DNA of 64,000 nt from Actinoplanes ianthinogenes (GCF_018324205.1 NZ_AP023356.1:2559501-2623500); one strand, 5' to 3'. Counted from the stretch's first letter, positions 49,460 through 57,929 are shown. Numbers and translations: made by a program. Notes: generated by a model not told the origin, from the sequence alone.

Positions 49460-50203
49460 ATGCCCGACGCGATTTTCGCCGATGACCGGCTCGCCGCGCT
49501 CTACGACCACTTCGACGCCGATCGCGGGGACCTCCCCGCCTACCTGGCGATCATCGACGAGCTCGGCGCCACCCGGATCGTCGACGTCGGCTGCGGCACC
49601 GGGACCCTGGCCGTCCTGCTGGCCGCGAGCGGCCGGACGGTGATCGGCGCCGATCCGGCGCTCGCCTCGCTCGGCGTGGCCGAGCGGAAACCGGGCGCCG
49701 GCCGGGTCACCTGGCTGCACGCCGGCGCCGCCGGACTGGTGGACGCCTGGGCCGGGCGGGAGCCCGCCGACCTGGCCGTCATGACCGCGAACGTCGCTCA
49801 GGTGTTCCTCTCCGACGACGACTGGACAGCCGCGCTGCGCGGGATCCGCGGCGTGCTGCGGCGCGGCGGGCACGTGGTCTTCGAGGCGCGCCGCCCGGAG
49901 TTCCGCGGCTGGGAGGAGTGGGTCACCACTCAGCTGCCCACCACTCTCGAGATTCCGGGCATCGGGCCGGTGGAGCGGCGGTTCACGCTCGGCGAGGTCC
50001 GGCTGCCGCTGGTGTCGTTCCGATTCGAATACCGGTTCCACGCGGACGGGGCGGTCGTGACCTCGGAATCCACGTTGCGCTTCCGGTCGCGGGCGGAGAT
50101 CGAGGAGTCCCTGGACGCGGCCGGATTCGCCGTGCTGGAGGTGCGGGACGCCCCTGATCGGCCCGGCCGGGAGAACGTTTTCATCGCGCGAGCCGTGGAC
50201 TGA
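49460..50203 (+). CDS. Class I SAM-dependent methyltransferase
   Basis: Protein of 247 residues. Motif I is IVDVGCGTGTLAVLLAASGR, the acidic loop is VIGADPALASLGVAE, motif II is LAVMTANVAQVFLSDDDWTA and motif III is LRRGGHVVFEARRPEFRGWE. The N-terminus (LAALYDHFDADRGDLPAYLA) is typical of small-molecule methyltransferases of the Methyltransf_25/11 type. The substrate is unknown. Confidence 0.9.
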   Translation: MPDAIFADDRLAALYDHFDADRGDLPAYLAIIDELGATRIVDVGCGTGTLAVLLAASGRTVIGADPALASLGVAERKPGAGRVTWLHAGAAGLVDAWAGREPADLAVMTANVAQVFLSDDDWTAALRGIRGVLRRGGHVVFEARRPEFRGWEEWVTTQLPTTLEIPGIGPVERRFTLGEVRLPLVSFRFEYRFHADGAVVTSESTLRFRSRAEIEESLDAAGFAVLEVRDAPDRPGRENVFIARAVD

Positions 50204-50235
50204 GCCGGCGCTGGTCGTACGCAAAAAGGGGGAAA

Positions 50236-50262
50236 GCGGCCCTGCCGGGAAGGCAGGGCCGC
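50236..50262 (-). terminator. Intrinsic terminator of helD
   Basis: GCGGCCCTGCC (50236-50246), loop of 5, GGCAGGGCCGC (50252-50262): a perfect 11-bp stem. On the minus strand it is followed by TTTCCCCCTTTTT, a usable U-tract, just after the helD stop. It also follows the methyltransferase stop at 50203. Confidence 0.85.
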
Positions 50263-50267
50263 AACGG

Positions 50268-52568
50268 TCAGGCGAGCGAGCCGAGGACGGGCGGGAGCGG
50301 GGTGGTGTGCAGGACGCCGAGGCGCTGGGTGGCGCGGGTGACGGCGACGTAGAGATCGGACAGGCCGCGCGGGCTCTCCGCGATGATCTCGTCGGGACAG
50401 ACCACCAGGACCGAGTCGAACTCCAGGCCCTTGGCCTGGCGGACGGTCATCAGCACGACGTGGTTGAGCAGGTCGGGCTGCTCCCCCACAGCCGCGCCCG
50501 GTACCGCCTCGACCAGGGCCGCGCCCAGCGACGGCTCCAGGCTCGCCGGGACCAGGACGCCGACGCGCCCGGACTCGACCGCGGCGGCCTCCTTGCGCAC
50601 GTCGGCGATCAGCTCCTCGGCGAGCCGGGCGGCCGGCACCTGCCGCGCCCACGGGATGACGCCGGCCGAGCGGACCGAGCGCGGCGGCTTGAGCTGCGGG
50701 TCGACGGCGGCCAGCACGTCGGCCGCGACCGCCATCACCTCGGCCGGGGTGCGGTAGTTGACGCTCAGCTCGACGAGCCGCCAGCGCTGCCCGACGTAGG
50801 GCTCGAAGACCTGGTCCCAGGTGGTGCTGCCGGACAGCTCGGAGGTCTGCGCGACGTCGCCGACCACGGTCATCGAGCGGCTCGGGCAGCGGCGCATCAG
50901 CAGCCGCCAGGCCATCGGCGACAGCTCCTGCGCCTCGTCCACGATGACGTGCCCGAAGACCCAGCTGCGGTCGGCGGCGGCCCGCTCGGCCGCGGTCCGG
51001 GTGTCGATCACCTCGTGCCGCTCGACGAAGGCGCTCGCGTCGACCACGTCGATCGCGGAGAGGATCTCCTCCTCGACGTCCTCGAAGTCCAGCGAGCGGG
51101 AGCCCTCGACGATCTCCAGCACGCCCTCGGCGTACTCGATCGCGGCCTCCCGCTGCCGGGCCGCCTCCCGCTTCTTCAGCGTGTCGTCGACCCCGAGCAG
51201 CTCGGCCAGTTCGTCGAGCAGCGGCACGTCGGCCGGCGTCCAGCCGTGCGCGGCGTCCCGCAGGAACGACGCGGGCAGCCCGGCCGACTCCAGCCGGTCG
51301 GCGTCGGTCAGCAGGTCGCGCAGCACCTGCCGCGGGGTGAGCACCGGCCAGAACTCGAACAGCGCCTGCTGGACGTCGATGTCCTCGCGCAGCTCGCGGC
51401 GGGTCTCCGCCAGGTCGGCCTCGGAGAGCAGGTTGTCCCCGCCCAGCGGGTCGGCGCCGATCCGCTCGGCGATCTGGAGGGAGAGCTGGTGGATCGCCTC
51501 GGTCACGAAGACCGCCCGGGCCACGTTGTGCGGACGGCCCGACCTGCGGGCCGCGGCCCGGGCGTCCTCCAGCAGCGCGCGGTCGATGCGCAGCGGGTAG
51601 CCGTCGTGGTCGACCTCGACGAAGTCGTCCGGCACGGTCTGCCGGTCGGCGACCGCGTTCTCCAGAGCCGGGAGCATCAGGCCGAGGTCGCCCTTGAGCG
51701 CGGCGACCCCGGCCGGCTCGGCGGCCCGGGCCCGCACGCCGGGGAACATGTCGCCGAGGGTGGCCAGCAGCACCCCGGTCTCGGCGAGCGACGGCAGCAC
51801 CTGGGAGATGTAGCGCAGGAACGTGGTGTTCGGCCCGAGGATCAGCACGCCGGAGCGGGTGAGCTGCTGACGGTACGTGTACAGCAGGTACGCGGCCCGG
51901 TGCAGGGCCACCGCCGTCTTGCCGGTGCCCGGCCCGCCCTGCACGACCAGGGCCCCGGCCAGCCCGGAGCGGATCACCTCGTCCTGCTCGGCCTGGATGG
52001 TCTCGACGATGTCGCGCATCCGGCCGGTCCGGTTCGCGGTGAGCGCGGAGAGCAGCGCGGCCTCGCCGGTCACGTCCTCGCGCCCGGTGCCGTCGACCGC
52101 CTCCAGGTCCAGCACCTCGTCGTCGACGCCGGTCAGCACCCGGCCCCGGGTGCGCAGGTGCCGCCGCCGGGTGACACCCTCCGGGTTGACGGCGGTGGCG
52201 AGATAGAACGGCCGGGCGGCCGGCGCCCGCCAGTCGATCAGCAGCGGGTCCTCGTCCCGGTCCTCGGCGAACAACCCGAGCCGGCCGATGTAGCGCTCCT
52301 TCTCCGCGGCGAAGTCGAGCCGGCCGAAACACAGACCGTTCTCGACGGAATTCATCTGGGCGAGTTGCTCCGCGTAGTGGGCGCGGGTGGCCTCGCGCTG
52401 GGTGCGGCCCTGCGGGGTGCCGCCGCCCTCCAGCAGGATCGCCTTGAGCCGGCTGTCGGCCTGCTCACGCAATTGATCGAGCCGCTGGTAGAGCGCGGTC
52501 AAGTACGCCTGCTCAGCATCGAAATCGGCGCTCGAGCTTGACAAAATCGCCCCTTTTCGTGCTATCAT
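50268..52568 (-). CDS. helD: HelD-family RNA polymerase-associated ATPase/helicase
   Basis: Protein of 766 residues. UvrD/Rep-like superfamily 1 enzyme of the HelD type, which binds core RNA polymerase and frees it from nucleic acid. The N-terminal coiled coil (EQAYLTALYQRLDQLREQAD) would enter a polymerase channel. LLIDWRAPAARPFYLAT is a HelD signature. Walker A is VVQGGPGTGKTAVALHRAAY, Walker B is VFGHVIVDEAQELSPMAW, and later motifs are LSVNYRTPAEVMA and RQAKGLEFDSVLVV. The start is ATG 52568; a TTG at 52544 with AGGGG upstream is also possible. Some actinobacterial relatives (HelR) protect against rifamycins. Confidence 0.93.
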   Translation of the reverse strand: MIARKGAILSSSSADFDAEQAYLTALYQRLDQLREQADSRLKAILLEGGGTPQGRTQREATRAHYAEQLAQMNSVENGLCFGRLDFAAEKERYIGRLGLFAEDRDEDPLLIDWRAPAARPFYLATAVNPEGVTRRRHLRTRGRVLTGVDDEVLDLEAVDGTGREDVTGEAALLSALTANRTGRMRDIVETIQAEQDEVIRSGLAGALVVQGGPGTGKTAVALHRAAYLLYTYRQQLTRSGVLILGPNTTFLRYISQVLPSLAETGVLLATLGDMFPGVRARAAEPAGVAALKGDLGLMLPALENAVADRQTVPDDFVEVDHDGYPLRIDRALLEDARAAARRSGRPHNVARAVFVTEAIHQLSLQIAERIGADPLGGDNLLSEADLAETRRELREDIDVQQALFEFWPVLTPRQVLRDLLTDADRLESAGLPASFLRDAAHGWTPADVPLLDELAELLGVDDTLKKREAARQREAAIEYAEGVLEIVEGSRSLDFEDVEEEILSAIDVVDASAFVERHEVIDTRTAAERAAADRSWVFGHVIVDEAQELSPMAWRLLMRRCPSRSMTVVGDVAQTSELSGSTTWDQVFEPYVGQRWRLVELSVNYRTPAEVMAVAADVLAAVDPQLKPPRSVRSAGVIPWARQVPAARLAEELIADVRKEAAAVESGRVGVLVPASLEPSLGAALVEAVPGAAVGEQPDLLNHVVLMTVRQAKGLEFDSVLVVCPDEIIAESPRGLSDLYVAVTRATQRLGVLHTTPLPPVLGSLA

Positions 52569-52578
52569 TCCGGCCGCT

Positions 52579-52602
52579 GGCAACTCCTTTTTCGGGGTTG
52601 CC
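52579..52602. promoter_or_regulatory. Hairpin in the helD upstream region
   Basis: GGCAACTCC (52579-52587), loop TTTTTC, GGGGTTGCC (52594-52602). On the plus strand it is followed by TTTTCTGTTT, a classic terminator shape, but no plus-strand gene ends here. On the minus strand it lies in the helD leader or promoter. Confidence 0.5.
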
Positions 52603-52733
52603 TTTTCTGTTTACGGCAAACGACCAGACTACTTGAAGTCCCGCGGGTTACGGGCGGGCGGGCAAGTGTCAGGAAGTCGTCAACGACACGCCGGGGCCGT
52701 TACGCGAGGCGGCGTGCCGGGATTAACCGGGAC

Positions 52734-53246
52734 ATGGACAACAACCACCCGTACCGTCTTGCCGTCCTGGCCCTCGCCGCCGTCGCCACGCTCGGGGTGA
52801 CCGCCGGTTGCTCCGGTGACGACGACACCCCGGCCGGCAACGCCGCCGCGGCCGCCGCCGGTGGACCCGAGCCGAAGACCCTGGACGGGGCGAAGAACGC
52901 CGCGCAGACCGTGTTCGACCGGTTCAGCGGCGGCGACTTCGCCGGCGCCTGGGAGATGTACACCAGCGCCGGCAAGCAGGCGATCAGCAAGGACGACTAC
53001 GTCAAGCTCAACCAGGCGTGCTCCCGCAAGGGGCTGGCGATCACCCTGACCAGCGCCCGGATGGAGGGCACCGACAAGGCCATCGTGATCGCGAAGCAGC
53101 TGGTGGCGGCGCAGTCGTACACCATGGTCTACGAGAAGGACGCGTGGAAGCTGGAGCCGGCGGCCGAGGGGCTGGCGCTCTACAAGCTCGGCGCGGCCAA
53201 GGCCATCGCGGCCCAGAAGAAGGCCGGGACCTGCGCGAACAGCTGA
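52734..53246 (+). CDS. Secreted lipoprotein, DUF4878-like/NTF2-like
   Basis: Protein of 170 residues. The lipoprotein signal is RLAVLALAAVATLGVTAGCS with lipobox TAGC. After an Ala-rich linker, the C-terminal 110 residues (AAQTVFDRFSGGDFAGAWEM, YTSAGKQAISKDDYVKL, SYTMVYEKDAWKLEPAAEG) resemble NTF2-like accessory domains found on actinobacterial lipoproteins. Function unknown. It is convergent with the second FliA-type sigma gene. Confidence 0.8.
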   Translation: MDNNHPYRLAVLALAAVATLGVTAGCSGDDDTPAGNAAAAAAGGPEPKTLDGAKNAAQTVFDRFSGGDFAGAWEMYTSAGKQAISKDDYVKLNQACSRKGLAITLTSARMEGTDKAIVIAKQLVAAQSYTMVYEKDAWKLEPAAEGLALYKLGAAKAIAAQKKAGTCANS

Positions 53247-53255
53247 GACGCGGCT

Positions 53256-53282
53256 GGGCCCGCCGCGAACCGCGACGGGCCC
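53256..53282. terminator. Bidirectional terminator
   Basis: GGGCCCGCCGCG (53256-53267), loop AAC, CGCGACGGGCCC (53271-53282). A 12-bp stem with one mismatch between convergent genes. Confidence 0.75.
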
Positions 53283-53302
53283 CTCACCACCTGCGAAGTC
53301 TG

Positions 53303-54154
53303 TCAGGCCGCGACCGGGAGCCCGTCCGGGCCGGTCAGGGCGAGCCGGGTGCGCAGCGTGCCGCGGCTGGCGATCCGGTCGTAGTACGCCGCCCGCCGCC
53401 GGGCCACGCACCCTTCCTTGGGCGGGTTCTCCGCGGCCAGCGCCGGGTCCAGGTGGGTGTTCAACCCGTCCCGCAGCAGCACCAGCGCCTCGGCGCGCAG
53501 CTGCGACACCCGGGACTCGCTGACCCCGAGGTCGGCGGCGATGTCGATCATCGGGCGCTCGTCGAAGAAGTAGCCCTGGACCACCACCCGCAGCCGCTCC
53601 GGCAACGCCTCCACCGCGTGCCGCAGGTAACCGAGACGCTCCCGGAGGATCAGCATGTCCTCCGGCCCGGGGGTGCGCTCGGTCACCAGGTCGTCGGCGG
53701 TCGCGGTGGCGAAACCCTGCAGGCTGAACACCGTGGCGCGGTGCACGTCGTCGGCGGCGTGCTCGATGTCCTCGACCGTGCAGCCCAGCCGTTCGGCCAG
53801 CTCCTGCACGCTCGGGGTGCGGCCCAGCTCGGCGGTCAGCTCCTCGCGGGCCGAGTCGGTGCGGCGGGCCCGCTGGCGCACCGAGCGGCTCGCCCAGTCC
53901 AGCCCGCGCAGCTCGTCGAGCAGCGCGCCGCGTACCCGGGCGGCGGCGAACCGGGGGAAGGGCACGCCCCGCTCGGAGTCGAAGCCGCGGGCGGCGGCGA
54001 CCAGGGCGGCGTACCCTGCCGAGAGCAGATCGTCACGGTTGACGTGGGCGGGGACCCGGGCCAGCATCTCGCGAACCAGGTGCCCGACGAGCGGCATGTT
54101 CGCTCGCACGATGTCCTCGCCACGCCGATCGACGGCAGGTGCCTCACCGTTCAT
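53303..54154 (-). CDS. FliA/WhiG-family sigma factor (second paralogue)
   Basis: Sigma factor of 283 residues from ATG 54154. Region 2 is ANMPLVGHLVREMLARVPAH then FPRFAAARVRGALLDELRGL, region 3 is LTAELGRTPSVQELAERLGC, and region 4 is ALPERLRVVVQGYFFDERPM then IAADLGVSESRVSQLRAEAL. It is clearly a paralogue of the 47589 protein and even shares the tail (GLNTHLDPALA, ARRRAAYYDRIAS, TRLALTG). Its ribosome-binding site GAGGAG lies in a hairpin. A role in sporangium, spore or motility gene control is inferred from the family. Confidence 0.92.
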   Translation of the reverse strand: MNGEAPAVDRRGEDIVRANMPLVGHLVREMLARVPAHVNRDDLLSAGYAALVAAARGFDSERGVPFPRFAAARVRGALLDELRGLDWASRSVRQRARRTDSAREELTAELGRTPSVQELAERLGCTVEDIEHAADDVHRATVFSLQGFATATADDLVTERTPGPEDMLILRERLGYLRHAVEALPERLRVVVQGYFFDERPMIDIAADLGVSESRVSQLRAEALVLLRDGLNTHLDPALAAENPPKEGCVARRRAAYYDRIASRGTLRTRLALTGPDGLPVAA

Positions 54155-54163
54155 CAGGGGTCT

Positions 54164-54200
54164 CCTCAGTACTGGCCGGGGAGGGTGTCCGGCACTGAGG
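54164..54200 (-). promoter_or_regulatory. Leader hairpin sequestering the sigma ribosome-binding site
   Basis: In the mRNA (minus strand) CCUCAGU-GCCGG pairs with CCGGC-(4-nt bulge)-ACUGAGG around a 9-nt loop. The ACUGAGG arm runs straight into AGACCCCUG-AUG, so four bases of the GAGGAG site are inside the 7-bp outer stem. The fold would hold translation low until opened by heat, a protein or an RNA. Confidence 0.5.
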
Positions 54201-54310
54201 AAAAAGATCTGCGAGGCTGAGTGCGGCCTGGTTCGATACCGGGTGCAAAGTGGTTGCCACGGGTGACCAGTAGGATTGATCTCCAACTGACCTACGGAGT
54301 TACCCCCTTA

Positions 54311-55972
54311 ATGACATCGTTCATCGAGCTAGGCGTCCCCGCCGTTCTCTCCGGTGCTCTCGCCGACCTCGGCATCACCACACCGTTCCCGATCCAGGCG
54401 GCCACGCTGCCGGACTCGCTCGCGGGGCGCGACCTGCTCGGCCGGGGTCGCACCGGATCCGGGAAGACGTACGCGTTCGTGCTGCCGGTCGTCACCCGTC
54501 TGGCCGCGTCGAAGACCCGCCCGAAACCGGGCCGCCCACGTGCGCTGATCCTGGCGCCGACCCGGGAGCTGGCCACCCAGATCGAGGCCAGCCTGCGACC
54601 CCTCGCCACCGCGATGGGCCTGACCACCCTCACCGTCTTCGGCGGCGTCGGGGCGAACCCGCAGATCGCCGCGCTCCGCAAGGGCGTCGACGTGCTGGTC
54701 GCCTGCCCGGGCCGGCTCGACGACCACATCCGCAACGGGCACGCCTCGCTGGACGCCGTCGAGATCAGCGTGCTGGACGAGGCCGACCACATGGCCGACC
54801 TGGGCTTCCTGCCGGTGGTCCGGCGGCTGCTCGGGCAGACCCCGGCCGGTGGACAGCGGCTGCTGTTCTCGGCGACCCTGGACAACGGGATCGACGTCCT
54901 GGTCAAGCAGTTCCTCCGGAAACCGGTCACGCACCACGTCGACGCGGCCGCGCAGGCGCCCGTCGAGATGGACCACCACGTGCTGCACGTCCAGCCCGAC
55001 GACCGGTTCCCGGTGCTGGTCGAGCTGCTCGCGGCGCCCGGCCGGTCGGTGGTCTTCACCCGGACCAAGCGGCGGGCCAAGGTGCTGACCCGGCAGCTGA
55101 TCGCCGCCGGCGTCCCGGCCGTCGAGCTGCACGGCAACCTGGCGCAGAACGCGCGGAACCGGAACCTGTCGGCATTCGCGGACGGGACCGCGGAGACGCT
55201 GGTGGCGACCGACATCGCGGCCCGCGGCATCCACGTGGACGACGTGACGCTGGTGGTGCACGCTGATCCGCCGGTGGAGCACAAGGCGTACCTGCACCGC
55301 TCCGGGCGGACGGCGCGAGCCGGGGCGCGGGGCACGGTGATCACGCTGATGACCGACGATCAGCAGGCGGACGTGCGGGATCTCGCCCGCAAGGCCGGGA
55401 TCCGGCCGGTGACCCGGCGGGCGCGGCCCGGGGACACGCTGCTGGCGGAGCTGGCGCCGGGTGAGCGGACGTTCGTGTCGCCGGCGCCGGTGCAGCCGGC
55501 GTCACCGGCGCGGCCCGCTTCGCCGTCGCGGCCCGCTTCGCCCGAGTCCGCGGGCACGTCCCGGCGGCGCCGGGGTGGCCGGGGCCGTAACGGTGCCGGC
55601 GCCTCGCCGGACGGCGGCGCGCCTTCAGCCTCCGGGCGCACGGGGGCGGCCGCGACCGGCGGGCGCACGGGGACGGCCGCAACCGGCGGGCGGGCGGGCT
55701 CGGCCACCGAGCGTGCGGGCACGTCGGCCGCCGGGCGTGCCGAGAAGGCCGCTTCCGGGCGCGGGGGCGCCGAGAAGGCTGCTTCCGGGCGGCGGCGGGG
55801 TGCCGGGGACGGGCAGGCTCCGGCTTCGCCGGCGCCCCGGAGCGCGGGGAATGCCGGGCGGTCCGGGCAATCAAGGACAAACCGTTCGGGTACGCCGCAG
55901 CCTCGTCCCGCCTCCGGTGGCGGGGCGGCCGCGTTCTCCGCACGCGCGGGCGGTCGCCGCTCCGGCCGCTGA
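54311..55972 (+). CDS. DEAD-box RNA helicase with long disordered C-terminal tail
   Basis: Protein of 553 residues from ATG 54311. The Q-motif region is ADLGITTPFPIQAATLPDSL. Motif I is GRGRTGSGKT, Ia is LAPTRELATQIEA, II is VLDEADHMADLGF, III is LLFSATLD, IV is VVFTRTKRRAK, V is VATDIAARGIHVDDV and VI is HRSGRTARAG. The helicase core ends near residue 370. The rest is Pro/Ser/Ala then Gly/Arg-rich repeats (SGRTGAAATGGRTGTAATGG, AEKAASGRGGAEKAASGRRR), probably RNA-binding. Likely cold-shock or ribosome-biogenesis role. Divergent from the second FliA-type sigma gene. Confidence 0.93.
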   Translation: MTSFIELGVPAVLSGALADLGITTPFPIQAATLPDSLAGRDLLGRGRTGSGKTYAFVLPVVTRLAASKTRPKPGRPRALILAPTRELATQIEASLRPLATAMGLTTLTVFGGVGANPQIAALRKGVDVLVACPGRLDDHIRNGHASLDAVEISVLDEADHMADLGFLPVVRRLLGQTPAGGQRLLFSATLDNGIDVLVKQFLRKPVTHHVDAAAQAPVEMDHHVLHVQPDDRFPVLVELLAAPGRSVVFTRTKRRAKVLTRQLIAAGVPAVELHGNLAQNARNRNLSAFADGTAETLVATDIAARGIHVDDVTLVVHADPPVEHKAYLHRSGRTARAGARGTVITLMTDDQQADVRDLARKAGIRPVTRRARPGDTLLAELAPGERTFVSPAPVQPASPARPASPSRPASPESAGTSRRRRGGRGRNGAGASPDGGAPSASGRTGAAATGGRTGTAATGGRAGSATERAGTSAAGRAEKAASGRGGAEKAASGRRRGAGDGQAPASPAPRSAGNAGRSGQSRTNRSGTPQPRPASGGGAAAFSARAGGRRSGR

Positions 55973-56183
55973 CCCGACACCGCGACGGACGCCGACCGGG
56001 CTCCTCCCGGGCGGCCACTGACACCGCACCGCGACGGATGCCGCCCGGATTGCCGCCGGGCGGCGGCTGACACCGCACCGCGACCGACGCCGCCCGGGCT
56101 TCCGCCAGGGCGGCGTCGTGCTTTGGTGGGTGGCCTTCCACAACACCGCGCGGCGTCGCCGCGTTTCGTGCCGTTCTCCGGCC

Positions 56184-56657
56184 TCAGCGCAGCGGAGGTC
56201 CGAGCAGTTCGATCCCGTGGCGGGCCGCCGCATGGCCCAGCAGGACCGGATCGACCGGGGTGACCTCCGGCGGCAGCCCGGGCCCGGTCGCCGGCTCCCC
56301 GACCTCGGCCACGAACTTCTCGAAGCCGCCCGGGGTGGTCAGCTGCAAGGCCCGCAACGGCTCCTCGGCCCCCACCACGAAACCGTGCGCCAGACCGGCC
56401 GGCAACAGCACGAAGTCACCCGCCCCGGCGAGCAGCGACTCCCCGTCGCACCGGAACTCCGCGGTCCCGGAGAGCACGTAGAACATCTCGTCCTCATGCA
56501 GGTGCCGATGCAGCGGGGTGGCGAAGCCGGCCGGATTGACGAACTCGGCCACGGAGAGCCGGCCCTGCGTCTCGGCGCCGGTCGCCTTCACCACGGCCCG
56601 GCTGCCCAGGAACCACAGGGCCGCACCCTCGCCGGCATGCAGTACGTACGGCTTCAT
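56184..56657 (-). CDS. Cupin-domain protein
   Basis: Protein of 157 residues from ATG 56657 after GGAGGGG. Cupin motif 1 is TPLHRHLHEDEMFYVLSGTA with HxH and Glu; motif 2 is PAGLAHGFVVGAEEPLRAL with its His. It would bind a metal. The closest type is the quercetin-dioxygenase-like small cupins. It is divergent from a TetR gene that presumably controls it. Confidence 0.88.
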   Translation of the reverse strand: MKPYVLHAGEGAALWFLGSRAVVKATGAETQGRLSVAEFVNPAGFATPLHRHLHEDEMFYVLSGTAEFRCDGESLLAGAGDFVLLPAGLAHGFVVGAEEPLRALQLTTPGGFEKFVAEVGEPATGPGLPPEVTPVDPVLLGHAAARHGIELLGPPLR

Positions 56658-56670
56658 CGCACCCCTCCAA

Positions 56671-56701
56671 TTGACAATAACGGCGTCTATCCAATATGCC
56701 G
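56671..56701. promoter_or_regulatory. Promoter and dyad operator between cupin and TetR genes
   Basis: TTGACA (56671-56676) lies 18 bp before TATGCC, and a TAGTAT hexamer lies at 56703-56708, 9 nt before the TetR GTG at 56718. An imperfect 21-bp dyad (CGGCGTCT at 56681, AGACGCCG-like counterpart ATATGCCG ending 56701) overlaps the promoter spacer. The 60-bp region is notably AT-rich. Confidence 0.5.
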
Positions 56702-56717
56702 CTAGTATGACGCAACT

Positions 56718-57374
56718 GTGAGTGGTGTCAATGAGCCCCGGCGCCGGTATCGCTCCCCGGTCCGCGAGGAGGCGGCCCGCCGGACCCGGCAGGCGATCGT
56801 CCGGGCCGCCGGTGAGCTCTTCGTGTCCCAGGGATACGCCCGCGCCTCGCTGACCGCGGTCGCCGAGGAGGCCGGAGTGGCCCGGCCGACGGTGACCGCC
56901 TCCTTCGGCTCCAAGGCGGCGCTGCTCAAGCAGGTGCTCGACGAGGCGCTGGCCGGCGACGACGAGCCGGTGCCGGTGGCGCAACGGCCGTGGTTCCGGC
57001 CGGTGTTCGAAGCCCGGGACCCGGGTGCGGTGCTCGACGCGTACGCCGCTGTCTGTGTTCTGATCGGCGGACGCGCCGCACGGCTCTTCGAAACCGTGCG
57101 GCGCGCCGCCGACGACAGCGAGGAGGCGGCCCAGCTCTGGGAGACGCTGCTGACCAACCGCCGCTTCGGGGCGAGGATGGTCGTCGAGCACGCGGCCGGG
57201 CTGGGCGAGCCGGCGCCGGGCCGTGACCTCGAGGCGGCGATCGACTCGGTGTGGGTGTACAACGACCCGGCGCTCTACGGCGCGCTCGTGCACCGGTGCG
57301 GCTGGTCCGAGGAGGCGTTGCAGGCCTGGCTGGCGACCGCCATGCGGGCCGCGGTGCTGAGGCCTGTTCCATAA
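56718..57374 (+). CDS. TetR-family transcriptional regulator
   Basis: Protein of 218 residues from GTG 56718. The N-terminal helix-turn-helix is TRQAIVRAAGELFVSQGYAR, ASLTAVAEEAGVARPTVTAS, FGSKAALLKQVLDEAL. The C-terminal ligand domain is all-helical and unassigned. Probably represses the divergent cupin gene and itself. Its stop lies in a long hairpin shared with the convergent YceI gene. Confidence 0.9.
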   Translation: MSGVNEPRRRYRSPVREEAARRTRQAIVRAAGELFVSQGYARASLTAVAEEAGVARPTVTASFGSKAALLKQVLDEALAGDDEPVPVAQRPWFRPVFEARDPGAVLDAYAAVCVLIGGRAARLFETVRRAADDSEEAAQLWETLLTNRRFGARMVVEHAAGLGEPAPGRDLEAAIDSVWVYNDPALYGALVHRCGWSEEALQAWLATAMRAAVLRPVP

Positions 57375-57412
57375 TCCGACCGGGGCCGCGGCCGGGTTAT
57401 GAGACAGGCCTC
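57359..57412. terminator. Long bidirectional hairpin over two stop codons
   Basis: Arms of about 27 bp: GAGGCCTGTTCCATAATCCG... (57359 on) and ...CGGGTTATGAGACAGGCCTC (ending 57412), matched at about 21 positions. The hairpin includes the TetR stop (57372-57374) and the YceI stop (57411-57413), so both messages end in it. Confidence 0.75.
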
Positions 57413-57929
57413 AGGCCGGGCGCACGACGACGTCCAGGGCGATCCGGACTGACCGCTGGATCAGGCCCCGGCCGCCGCGCACCCCGGCGGCGACCCGGTC
57501 CACCACGCAGCCGGCGGTGAACCGGTAACCGTCGCCGGCCCGCTCCCAGGACTCCAGGTCGAGGACCACCTCGCACGAGCCGCCCCGGACGCTGAGCACC
57601 CCGGCGACCTGCCAGCCGTCCGGCCCGAGCCGGCAGTGGGTGGACCGGAAGCCGATCTCCGGGTGCCGTGCGGTGTCCAGGAAGCGCGGACCCCGGACGT
57701 CCCGGTCCCGGCGCGGGTCGTCGGTGGTGAAGCTGGTCGCGTCCAGTTCGGCCGAGGCGATCGACCGGGCCGGGTCGGTGGCCACCGTGACGGTGCCGCC
57801 GGTGACGGTCATCGTGCCGTGCGCCGGCTTCAGCCCGAACGCGTGCTTCGCGGTGAACCGGCAGGTCGAGCGGGCCGGGTCGATCGTGTACGTGCCGCTG
57901 CGGATCTCGGTGAGCGTGTTCGTCGTCAT
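57411..57929 (-). CDS. YceI-family protein
   Basis: Protein of 172 residues from ATG 57929. YceI lipocalin-like barrel: YTIDPARSTCRFTAKHAFGL, ASAELDATSFTTDDPRRDRD, VRGPRFLDTARHPEIGFRST and WQVAGVLSVRGGSCEVVLDL. It binds isoprenoid-like lipids in known members. No signal peptide from this start, so cytoplasmic. It lies 34 bp downstream of the LuxR-type regulator on the same strand. Confidence 0.9.
   Translation of the reverse strand: MTTNTLTEIRSGTYTIDPARSTCRFTAKHAFGLKPAHGTMTVTGGTVTVATDPARSIASAELDATSFTTDDPRRDRDVRGPRFLDTARHPEIGFRSTHCRLGPDGWQVAGVLSVRGGSCEVVLDLESWERAGDGYRFTAGCVVDRVAAGVRGGRGLIQRSVRIALDVVVRPA

Noticed and set aside
52584..52733. Rifamycin-associated element (RAE) upstream of helD
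   Set aside because: The known RAE is an inverted repeat near GGGGCTTGCGGCAAG. No such sequence is seen in this interval; the hairpin present is different.
54224..54260. tRNA T-arm-like sequence (CCTGG-TTCGATA-CCGGG)
   Set aside because: No acceptor stem partner, anticodon arm or D-arm is found at the right distance upstream. It is chance similarity in a divergent promoter region.
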